This document shows, in pieces, positions 1 through 6,355 of a stretch of DNA of 9,284 nucleotides. Positions within the stretch are counted from its first letter, which is position 1. The number at the start of each line of letters is the position of its first letter. The DNA lies in assembly GCA_030691225.1 (NCBI GenBank), contig JAUYES010000196.1, positions 1 to 9,284 on the forward strand, written 5' to 3'. The notes under the pieces are model-generated. The model worked only from the letters and a program-made list of their open reading frames with translations, was not told the DNA's origin and ran no database searches. The translations under genes and the position numbers were made by a program. This DNA is from Holophaga sp. (GTDB lineage Bacteria; Acidobacteriota; Holophagae; Holophagales; Holophagaceae).

Positions 1-767
1 AGCGCCTCCTGAAAATCGCGCGGTGCTTCGGCTGGCACCCGGCGGCAAACTTCCGCAATGTTTCGCAGTTCGCTCTGGCGGTTGGAATCGGATTCCACCA
101 AGGCCAGGCCCTGGGCCAAATCCGCATGCCGCTCGGCAAACCGGATGAGTGCCTTGCAGGCAATGGCCATGGCCTTCAACTGTTCGCGTTTATCCAAGGC
201 CTCGGAATCCAGTTCGAAATCGAGCGCGGCCTCGGAGCGCGCAATATCGCCGAGGAAATCCTTCAGACCGCGTGTGTAGATCTTGTCATCCAGCACCGTG
301 TGCCCCGGTGCCCGCTGTTCCATGAACTCGGTAAAGACACCCGCGCCGTAGGCGTCTTTCCACTCCTGCGGCAGTTCCTGAAAAATCTGATCACGCAGTG
401 AACGGCCGTCCCAATAGGGGATGATCTCGGCCGCATAGCCTTTGATCATCGCGGCATCCACCTTGTAGCTCGTCATGGGGCGCGAATCCAAAATCCGCAG
501 ATCCTCCTCGCTATGGCAGGTGAGTTCGGGGTAGGTGGGCACGGCCTTGGGCCTCGGCCCCCGTTCGCCCACGATCAATTCACCCTCGCCCAGCCAAAGG
601 GTCTTGTGCTCGCAGAGATGCTGGAAGGCCTTGGCGCGCATCACCGGCACCGAGAATTTGCCAGCATTCTGGCGATAAAACGCTGTGATCAACTCAGCCC
701 GCTCAGCGCTGAGTGAGGGAATGGCATCCAGGCTTTCCTGCCGCAGCTTTGTCGTTCGCTCATTCAT
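1..767 (-). CDS. hypD: Glycyl radical enzyme, probable trans-4-hydroxy-L-proline dehydratase (N-terminal part, cut by window edge)
   Basis: HypD removes water from trans-4-hydroxy-L-proline to give (S)-pyrroline-5-carboxylate, in the cytoplasm and only without oxygen. An open frame runs from ATG at 767 to the window edge, giving 255 codons of an expected ~790. The N-terminus (MNERTTKLRQESLDA), GEGELIVGERG, VPTYPEL-C-H and FTEFMEQRAPGHTVLDD-IY match clostridial HypD as I remember it. The Phe and His of FMEQRAPGH (F148, H156) line up with substrate-pocket Phe and His residues of the characterised enzyme, from memory. The catalytic Cys and C-terminal glycyl loop lie outside the window, so another PFL-like dehydratase or lyase is possible. 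The start is set by GGAGGT (773-778) and an ATGA overlap with the activase stop. The neighbouring activase and Xaa-Pro peptidase support the hydroxyproline assignment. Confidence 0.85.
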   Translation of the reverse strand, partial: MNERTTKLRQESLDAIPSLSAERAELITAFYRQNAGKFSVPVMRAKAFQHLCEHKTLWLGEGELIVGERGPRPKAVPTYPELTCHSEEDLRILDSRPMTSYKVDAAMIKGYAAEIIPYWDGRSLRDQIFQELPQEWKDAYGAGVFTEFMEQRAPGHTVLDDKIYTRGLKDFLGDIARSEAALDFELDSEALDKREQLKAMAIACKALIRFAERHADLAQGLALVESDSNRQSELRNIAEVCRRVPAEAPRDFQEA

Positions 768-1627
768 GCGCGACCTCCAATTGTCACTTCAAGTCCATGG
801 GTGCGAAAGCGCTCTGCCAGGGCTTCCATGCGTTCGGCAGAGGGCGGCAGCACCGCGTCGAAAGAATAGTCTTTACCGATACGCTCGAATTTGGCGGCAC
901 CATGGGCGTGGTACGGGAGCAAATCCACTCGGCGTACGCCAGGCGTTTGCGCAGATAGGCTAGCCGTGGCTTCCAGATTTGCATCGTCGTCGTTGATGCC
1001 GGGAATCACCGGCACACGAATCCAGATGCCCCGATGCACTTCCGAGAGTGCCTTGAGATTGGCCAGTATGGAGACATTGGATTCGCCCGTGACCTCCCGG
1101 TGGCGAGCGTCATCCAGGTGTTTCAGATCAAAGAGCACCAGGTCCACGCAGGCCGAAACGCGCAGCAAATCCTCGGTACGGGCGAAACCACAAGTATCGA
1201 GCGTGACATGGATGCCCTGCGACCTCAGGGCCGTGGCCATCGCAATTACGAAATCGGATTGCATCAAGGGCTCGCCGCCCGAAAAGCTCACGCCTCCCCC
1301 CGATTGCTCGAAGAAGATGCGATCCCGGAGGACCTCTTCCAGGAGCTCGGAAACCTTGATTCGACGACCCGCCATGCGCAGGGCTCCCGTGGGGCAGACA
1401 TCGACCTTGGCTTCATCCGAATCAACTTCTGCGCAGGTGCCACACCGCATGCAGTGGGATTCTACCTTGAGCATTTCCGGCGCGGGCGCTTGGCTTTCAG
1501 GGTTATGGCACCACGCGCAAGCCAAGGGACAGCCCTTGAGAAAGATCGTGGTCCGCAGCCCAGGCCCATCCTGCAGCGAGAATCGCTGAACATGAAAAAC
1601 GAGGGCAGTGCGATCTACCTCATCCAC
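764..1627 (-). CDS. hypE: Glycyl radical enzyme activase (radical SAM), HypE-like
   Basis: This enzyme reductively cleaves S-adenosylmethionine to install the glycyl radical on its partner, here the adjacent HypD-like protein. Numbered from the GTG start, FHVQRFSLQDGPGLRTT is followed by the radical-SAM motif CPLACAWC (C33, C37, C40). A short ferredoxin-like insert carries four Cys (C59, C62, C65, C78, the last in CPTGAL). SGGEP follows at 116-120, then DTCG and a C-terminal LLPYH. Many activases of this group have eight insert cysteines; only four are seen here. About 287 aa is normal for the family. I chose GTG at 1627 because a GAGG lies six bases upstream and homologues start close to the FxxQRFSxxDGPG motif. 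ATG at 1645 or 1687 would add 6 or 20 residues lying inside pepP. It overlaps pepP by 8 bp and hypD by ATGA, implying one transcript and coupled translation. Confidence 0.9.
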   Translation of the reverse strand: MDEVDRTALVFHVQRFSLQDGPGLRTTIFLKGCPLACAWCHNPESQAPAPEMLKVESHCMRCGTCAEVDSDEAKVDVCPTGALRMAGRRIKVSELLEEVLRDRIFFEQSGGGVSFSGGEPLMQSDFVIAMATALRSQGIHVTLDTCGFARTEDLLRVSACVDLVLFDLKHLDDARHREVTGESNVSILANLKALSEVHRGIWIRVPVIPGINDDDANLEATASLSAQTPGVRRVDLLPYHAHGAAKFERIGKDYSFDAVLPPSAERMEALAERFRTHGLEVTIGGRA

Positions 1628-3008
1628 GCAGAGCCTCGACCTCATCCGCCGTGCGCGGCTTGCACGGCCCGAGCATCCGGGCACCACTGGGCGTGATCAG
1701 GAAATCCTCCTCGATGCGAATGCCGCCGAAACCTCGATATTCCTGCAATTTATCGTAGTTGATGAAGTCTGTGAACTTACCCTCGGCCTTCCACCGGTCC
1801 ATCAATTCGGGAATGAAATAGATGCCAGGCTCCACCGTCATCACGAAGCCGGGTTGGAGTTCCCGCGCCAGGCGCAAGGATTTCAGGCCGAACTGGGTGC
1901 TCTTGGGTTGGCCTTCGTAGCCCACCCAGACTTCGCCCAGATTCTCCATATCGTGGACGTCCATGCCCATCATGTGCCCGAGCCCGCACTGGAAAAACAT
2001 GGCGTGAGCGCCCATGGCCACAGCCTCATCCAGATCGCCCTTCATGAGCCCAAGGCCCTTCAAGCCTTCGGCCAGCGTGCGACAGGCCAGCAAATGCACA
2101 TCGCGGAATCGCACACCCGGCTTCAAGGCCTTCACGGCGGCGAGATGCGCGCTGAGAACGATGTCATAGACCTCGCGCTGACGAGGCGTGAATGTTGGAT
2201 CCACAGGGAAGGTGCTGGTGAGATCCCCGGCGTAACGGCTGGGCGATTCTGCACCCGCATCCAGCAAAAAGATTTGCCCCCTTTCCAGCGTGTTGCCGTG
2301 GAAATGATTGTGCAGCGTTTCACCATGCACGGTGGCAATGATGGGGAAGGAGAGTTGACCACCTGCGGCTAAGGCGATCTCCGCCACGCGGGCCGCAATA
2401 TCGGACTCCTTCATGCCGGGCCGTGCCATCCGCATGCCCGCCAGATGCATCTGCAACGTGGTCGTCACCGCCTTCTCGATCTCCACGATCTCTTCAGCGC
2501 TTTTGGTGACGCGCAGGGCAACCACGGCCTGAATGAACGCCAACGAAGCCTTGGCGGCTTGCTCTGCCGGTGGAATGCCGAGCAAGGCAAGCAGGTGCAA
2601 CCGAGCCTCGGCACGGTAGGGCGGCAGAAAGTGAATCGGTCGGCCTTGGCTCTGCGCCTTCTGAAGCACTTCGGCGAGACGGCCCGCGGGCGCCGTTTGG
2701 GTTATGCCTGCGCGAGCGGCCTGTTCGGCCACCGTGGGCTGCGGTCCCATCCATACGATGGCATCGATGGAAAGGTCGTCGGCGAAAAGGGTCGTGGTGC
2801 CGTCATCCAGATCCATTACCCCTGCAAAATCGGGATGATCCACGCCCAAAAAATAAAGGAAGGTGCTGTCCTGGCGGAAGGTGTAGCCATTGTCGGCGTA
2901 GTTCATGGGCGATTCTTCGTTGCCCAGAAACAGCAGCAGGCCGTTCGTATCCTTGAGCCGCGCGCGGAGTAGCTGGCGCCGTTCCTCGTAGGTTTGGCTC
3001 GCGAACAT
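1620..3008 (-). CDS. pepP: Xaa-Pro aminopeptidase / Xaa-Pro dipeptidase (M24B)
   Basis: This is a cytosolic metallopeptidase cleaving the bond before proline (or hydroxyproline) in peptides. The 462 aa length fits aminopeptidase P. Residues about 5-150 form the AMP_N domain (GNEES, DSTFLYFLG). Residues about 175-445 form the pita-bread catalytic domain, with the metal ligands D250 (LLDAG), D262 (YAGDLTSTFP), H345 (GLGHMMGMDVHD), E393 (VEPGIY) and E433 (GIRIEED). There is no signal peptide. The start ATG is preceded by AAGGAG at a spacing of five. It is the first gene of the pepP-hypE-hypD operon and is divergent from the C69 dipeptidase. That context suggests it releases proline and hydroxyproline from imported collagen-type peptides. 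Sequence alone does not separate the tripeptide-or-longer aminopeptidase from the dipeptidase (prolidase) specificity. Confidence 0.93.
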   Translation of the reverse strand: MFASQTYEERRQLLRARLKDTNGLLLFLGNEESPMNYADNGYTFRQDSTFLYFLGVDHPDFAGVMDLDDGTTTLFADDLSIDAIVWMGPQPTVAEQAARAGITQTAPAGRLAEVLQKAQSQGRPIHFLPPYRAEARLHLLALLGIPPAEQAAKASLAFIQAVVALRVTKSAEEIVEIEKAVTTTLQMHLAGMRMARPGMKESDIAARVAEIALAAGGQLSFPIIATVHGETLHNHFHGNTLERGQIFLLDAGAESPSRYAGDLTSTFPVDPTFTPRQREVYDIVLSAHLAAVKALKPGVRFRDVHLLACRTLAEGLKGLGLMKGDLDEAVAMGAHAMFFQCGLGHMMGMDVHDMENLGEVWVGYEGQPKSTQFGLKSLRLARELQPGFVMTVEPGIYFIPELMDRWKAEGKFTDFINYDKLQEYRGFGGIRIEEDFLITPSGARMLGPCKPRTADEVEALRG

Positions 3009-3098
3009 GGTGACTCCTTGGGAAAGGCTTTCTAGAATACTAATGTATTAGTTTTGAAAAAACAGCATAATCGACCCCGAAATGAGAAGGTGAACCCC
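3009..3098. promoter_or_regulatory. Divergent promoter region between pepP operon and C69 dipeptidase, with palindrome
   Basis: This 90-bp gap separates two divergent start codons, so it must hold both promoters. It is much richer in A/T than the flanking genes. It contains the perfect 6-2-6 dyad ACTAAT-GT-ATTAGT at 3039-3052. That size and A/T character suit an operator for a GntR/FadR-type dimer, and two such regulators are encoded downstream. Possible -10-like boxes are CATAAT (3066-3071) for the plus strand and TATTCT, overlapping the dyad edge, for the minus strand. I see no convincing -35 boxes. Shine-Dalgarno sequences are AAGGAG for pepP and AGAAGG (3085-3090) for the dipeptidase. Confidence 0.6.
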
Positions 3099-4745
3099 AT
3101 GAGAAACCCCCTACTCCTCCTCTTCGCGTGGCTTTCCGCAGCCGCCTTGCTTCACCCCTGCACGGTCATTGCGGCGGGCAAGAAGGCCACCAAGGATGGT
3201 TCCATCATTCTTTCGCACACCGATTGCGGCCCCGACTCCCGCATCCAAGTGGTGCCAGGGCGCACCTTTGGGCCTGGAGAAAAAGCCCCGGTGTGTTGGG
3301 GGCTTCAGGATCCTTCTAGCCCACTGGGAAGCCCTGGCGAAATTCTGGGCTACATCCCCCAGGCGGCCCAGACCTTCACCTACTTTCACTCCGCCTATTC
3401 CCACATGAACGAGCACCAACTCGCCATTGCGGAAAGCACCCTGAACCAGCGCCCCGAGTTGGTGGTCGCCAAGGGCGCGGGCGAGCAGATCATGACCATC
3501 GAGCAGGCTCAGATCTTCGCCCTCCAGCGCTGCCGCAAGGCCAAGGATGCGGTGCGCCTGGTGGGTCAGCTCATGGACACCTATGGCTTCCTGCCCTCTT
3601 CGGGGGATGGATCGGAATCGCTGGTCATCGGCGACACGGAAGAAGCCTGGGTGTTTGAAGTCTTCGGCGTGGGTCCCAACTGGAAAAAGGCCAGCGGCAA
3701 GGCTGGCGCCATCTGGGCCGCCCAACGCATTCCCGATGACGAAGCCGTCATGATCCCCAATTGGAGCGTGATCAAGGGCATCGACCCTAAAGATTCAGCC
3801 CGCTTTCTCGTCTCCAAAAACTACCAGCAAGAAGCCATCGACCGTGGCTGGTTCGATCCGAAAGCGGGACGCCCCTTCATCTGGCAGGAGGCCTATGCAC
3901 CGCTGCCCGAGGAATTTGCCACGGGCCGCTTCTGGCTCTTCGCCACCACCTTCGCGCCCAACCTCAAGATCAATGGCCATGCCTGGCCCGATCGAAAACT
4001 CACCTCCAGCCAGCCCTTCAAGGGCATCAGCCCTTACTTCCAGACGGTGGAACCCCTCTCCATCTACCCCTTTTCCCTCAAGCCCGAAAAGCTAATTTCG
4101 GTGCAGGATGTCATCGCCTTCCAACGCTCCACCATGGAAGGCACGATCTACGACATGGCCTCGGATCCAGCCTGGCTAGTGCCCGATGGCAAGGGCGGCC
4201 TTGCTCGCAGCCCACTGGCAACACCCTTCCCCGGCAAGGATCTGCGGGCGGCCTTGCGCATCACCCTGCGGCGCCCCGTGGCTCGGCATCGTGGCCACTA
4301 CGGCATGGTCTGCCAATTGCGCGGCTGGCTCCCCAATGCCATCGGCGGCCTCTATTGGATCTACCTGGATAACCCGGCCATCAGCCCCTACGTGCCCATG
4401 TATGCGGGAGTCACGGACACCGCCCCCAGCTACCAGCTCTACAACCCCGAAGCCTACAGCGATGCCAGCGCGCGGTGGACCATCGACTTCGTGGATAACC
4501 TCGCCAACCTGCGTTTTCAAGATGCCATTCGGGATGTGCGCGAAGCCCGGGATCCCTTCGAGAAGGCCATCTTCGAGCGATTGCCTGCCCTGGAAGCCGA
4601 AGCCTTGGAGCTGCATCGGAAGAACCCTGAGGCCGCCCAAAAGCTACTCACCGAATACTGCGTGAGCATTCAGAACCAGGTGCCCGGACTCTACCTTCAG
4701 CTGCGCGACAAGCTCATCACGAAATACACCAATAACCGCGAATAA
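3099..4745 (+). CDS. C69-family dipeptidase with N-terminal export signal
   Basis: This is an N-terminal-nucleophile (Ntn) hydrolase of peptidase family C69, the group of lactic-acid-bacterial dipeptidase PepD/DipA, which hydrolyses a broad range of dipeptides. It is 548 aa from ATG 3099. A hydrophobic leader (residues 3-19, LLLLFAWLSAAALL) is followed by C21 in the family's CTVIAAGKKATKDGSIILSHTD motif. This Cys is expected to become the N-terminal nucleophile after propeptide removal. Other family features are NE at 104-105 followed by IAEST, GDTEEAWVFEVFG (178-190) and a PMYAGVTDTAP segment near the C-terminal third. The sequence before the Cys (LLHP) fits neither a lipobox nor a typical signal peptidase I site, so autocleavage is more likely. 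A TTG at 3054 would add 15 residues but has no ribosome site; ATG 3099 has AGAAGG eight bases upstream. Export to the periplasm is inferred. Confidence 0.88.
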   Translation: MRNPLLLLFAWLSAAALLHPCTVIAAGKKATKDGSIILSHTDCGPDSRIQVVPGRTFGPGEKAPVCWGLQDPSSPLGSPGEILGYIPQAAQTFTYFHSAYSHMNEHQLAIAESTLNQRPELVVAKGAGEQIMTIEQAQIFALQRCRKAKDAVRLVGQLMDTYGFLPSSGDGSESLVIGDTEEAWVFEVFGVGPNWKKASGKAGAIWAAQRIPDDEAVMIPNWSVIKGIDPKDSARFLVSKNYQQEAIDRGWFDPKAGRPFIWQEAYAPLPEEFATGRFWLFATTFAPNLKINGHAWPDRKLTSSQPFKGISPYFQTVEPLSIYPFSLKPEKLISVQDVIAFQRSTMEGTIYDMASDPAWLVPDGKGGLARSPLATPFPGKDLRAALRITLRRPVARHRGHYGMVCQLRGWLPNAIGGLYWIYLDNPAISPYVPMYAGVTDTAPSYQLYNPEAYSDASARWTIDFVDNLANLRFQDAIRDVREARDPFEKAIFERLPALEAEALELHRKNPEAAQKLLTEYCVSIQNQVPGLYLQLRDKLITKYTNNRE

Positions 4746-4758
4746 AGGGGGTTTGGCA

Positions 4759-5463
4759 CTATTCAGCGCGATCCGTCAGATAGTAGATCTGCACGAAGGA
4801 TTCTTGAACATCAAAGGACCAGTGAACATCCCGGTGGTAGGCTGCCGCCTCCTCGAACTTCCCGTCTTCGAGTAGCTCCAGGAGACGGGCGTGCTCGGCG
4901 ATGGAGCGTTCTTCCCAGCTTTTGAGGAAGACCTTCCGACGCGGCCAATCGTAGAGCCGCTGTTTGAGGGATTGCACCAAGGCGATCATGCGCAAGTTGT
5001 GGCTAGCGTCCAGAAAAACGCCATGGAAGGCGAGGTTATGGGTGAAGAAAGTTTCGTAGTCCTCGGCCTCAATCGCTTGGCGCATACCTTCATTGGCGGC
5101 CTTCATGGTGGCAAGACCCTCGTGACCCAGGCGAGGCCCCGCAACCGCGAGAGCCGAAGATTCGAGGGCGCCGACGATCTGATAGATGTTGCGAATTTCC
5201 TCGAGACCCAGCGGCTTCAGTCGAAAGCCCCGCTGAGGCAAAACCTCCATGAAGCCTTCCACCTCCAACTGGAGCAACGCATCCCGCAAAGGCGTACGGC
5301 TGATGCCCAGACGCGAAGCCAGTGCGTTCAGATCCAAAAAGGAACCCGGCTGGATCGCGCCGCTATTCATTTCCCCGCGCAGGAAGTTGTAGACCTGCTC
5401 GCGCAACGAACGCGTTTGAAGCATGGGCGGCTTGGGTACGGAAGGAGCTGGTTTGGTGGGCAT
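4759..5463 (-). CDS. GntR-family transcriptional regulator, FCD subfamily (copy 1)
   Basis: This is a 234-aa regulator with a winged helix-turn-helix domain (about residues 15-85; recognition segment GISRTPLRDALLQLEVEG, wing LPQRGF) and an all-helical FCD ligand-binding domain (about 90-225). Two His typical of the FCD metal site are seen at H147 (NLAFH) and H191 (EHARLL). The usual first Asp is Asn143, and the third His is uncertain (H214 is a candidate). ATG 5463 is preferred over the upstream GTG 5493 because the paralogue also begins MP at the equivalent position. The two proteins align without gaps, about 64% identical by hand count and about 81% over residues 11-100. It lies convergent to the dipeptidase gene, with only 13 bp between the stops, and is probably cotranscribed with copy 2. 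Its ligand is unknown; hydroxyproline, proline or pyrroline-5-carboxylate are plausible from context. Confidence 0.93.
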   Translation of the reverse strand: MPTKPAPSVPKPPMLQTRSLREQVYNFLRGEMNSGAIQPGSFLDLNALASRLGISRTPLRDALLQLEVEGFMEVLPQRGFRLKPLGLEEIRNIYQIVGALESSALAVAGPRLGHEGLATMKAANEGMRQAIEAEDYETFFTHNLAFHGVFLDASHNLRMIALVQSLKQRLYDWPRRKVFLKSWEERSIAEHARLLELLEDGKFEEAAAYHRDVHWSFDVQESFVQIYYLTDRAE

Positions 5464-5516
5464 CTGGACAAAGACCTCTCTCCAGGAGGCCACGGAGAAG
5501 GCTGTCCTTCAAGGGC
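5464..5516 (-). promoter_or_regulatory. Intercistronic gap between the GntR genes with small hairpin
   Basis: The 53-bp spacer between the stop of copy 2 and the ATG of copy 1 holds a perfect five-base-pair stem with a four-base loop (5497-5510, GAAGG-CTGT-CCTTC on the plus strand). No T-run follows it in the direction of transcription, so it is not a clear terminator. It could be an mRNA processing or attenuating hairpin ahead of copy 1, or have no function. Confidence 0.25.
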
Positions 5517-6221
5517 TTATTCCGCTCGACCGGTCTGGTAATACACGCGGATAAACGCCTCTTGTGCTTCGAAGGACCAGAGAACCTCGCGGATATAGGT
5601 GGCCGCCGATTGAAATTCTTCATTTCGAATCAGTTTGAGTAGATGAGCGTGTTCCAGGATTGCGCCTTCTTCCCAGTTGTTAGCAAATGCCTTGCGCCTA
5701 GGCCAATCGTAGAGGCGTTGCTTGAGGGAATGCAGGTGTGCAGTTAAGCGCGGGTTATCGCTGATATCTAGATACTCGGCATGAAAGGCGAGGTTGTGAT
5801 TGAAAAAGGATTCGAAATCATCTTTCACAATCGCTCCACGCATGGCTTCGTTGTGAGCATCCATTCTGGCGAGTCCATCCGGCCCGAGGCAGGGTCCCAC
5901 GGCCACGAGAACCGCAGCCTCTAGGGCACCGATAATTTGGTAAATATTCCGAATTTCGGCGAGACCAAGCGATTTCAAGCGGAAGCCCCGACGGGGCAGG
6001 ATCTCCACGAAGCCCTCGACTTCCAATTGCAACAGAGCGTCCCGTAAGGGCGTACGACTGATGCCGAGTTCGCCAGCCAAGGCGTTGATATCCAGAAACG
6101 AGCCCGGCTGCATTCCGCCGCTGTTCATTTCTGCGCGAAGGTAGTCGTAGACCTGCTCACGCAGGGAGCGAGTCTGCAGAGTGAGCTTTTTTTGAGGAAA
6201 CGATGAACTGGCGCTAGGCAT
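5517..6221 (-). CDS. GntR-family transcriptional regulator, FCD subfamily (copy 2)
   Basis: This is a 234-aa paralogue of the adjacent regulator, with the same domain order: winged helix-turn-helix at about 15-85 and FCD at about 90-225. The recognition segment GISRTPLRDALLQLEVEG is identical to that of copy 1. N143, H147 and H191 are kept in the FCD domain, but position 214 is Leu rather than His. ATG 6221 was chosen over in-frame GTG 6233 and TTG 6254 because GGTGA lies eight bases upstream and copy 1 starts at the same alignment column. It is the promoter-proximal gene of the pair. The conserved DNA-binding half and the more diverged sensor half suggest that both regulators read the same operator but respond to different ligands, or that they heterodimerise. 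Confidence 0.93.
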   Translation of the reverse strand: MPSASSSFPQKKLTLQTRSLREQVYDYLRAEMNSGGMQPGSFLDINALAGELGISRTPLRDALLQLEVEGFVEILPRRGFRLKSLGLAEIRNIYQIIGALEAAVLVAVGPCLGPDGLARMDAHNEAMRGAIVKDDFESFFNHNLAFHAEYLDISDNPRLTAHLHSLKQRLYDWPRRKAFANNWEEGAILEHAHLLKLIRNEEFQSAATYIREVLWSFEAQEAFIRVYYQTGRAE

Positions 6222-6355
6222 ATCGGATGTCACCAGAATTTGGGGGGCCAGCAAGTAAAAATGACCCCGCGATGAAAATCCATTGTAATGCTCAATTCTC
6301 TATTCGGTTCCAGGTCTCCCTCTTCGCGTAGATCGCCCTGATTGGCAGCCTGCTC
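6222..6355 (-). promoter_or_regulatory. Upstream region of the GntR pair with short dyad CATTGTAATG
   Basis: This 134-bp gap between kdsA's stop and the regulator start holds the perfect dyad CATT-GT-AATG at 6281-6290. On the minus strand the same bases contain TACAAT, a good -10-like hexamer reading toward the regulator. No strong -35 is visible at the usual spacing. An operator overlapping its own -10 box would fit negative autoregulation. Its core (TTGTAA) differs from the palindrome between the peptidase genes (ATGTAT), so it may be a different or weaker site. No convincing terminator is seen after kdsA. Confidence 0.35.

Noticed and set aside
891..1696. Two long plus-strand open frames (891-1589 and 1034-1696)
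   Set aside because: They lie antisense to the activase, which has clear radical-SAM motifs. Their translations are Arg/Ser-rich with no recognisable family, typical of GC-rich shadow frames.
1608..2972. Plus-strand open frames opposite the Xaa-Pro peptidase (1608-2372, 2445-2972)
   Set aside because: The minus-strand frame holds all five M24 metal ligands across 462 aa; the opposite frames are shadows without motifs.
3054..3098. TTG start adding 15 residues to the C69 dipeptidase
   Set aside because: It has no ribosome site, adds a charged stretch before the hydrophobic leader, and sits next to the palindrome in the promoter region. ATG 3099 has AGAAGG at good spacing.
4741..4775. Rho-independent terminator between the convergent dipeptidase and GntR genes
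   Set aside because: Only an imperfect GCGAATA/TATTCAGC pairing is present, with no T-run after a stable stem; too weak to annotate.
4891..5541. 216-aa plus-strand open frame opposite GntR copy 1
   Set aside because: The minus-strand protein is a clear GntR/FCD regulator with a close paralogue next door; the opposite frame has no ribosome site or family match.
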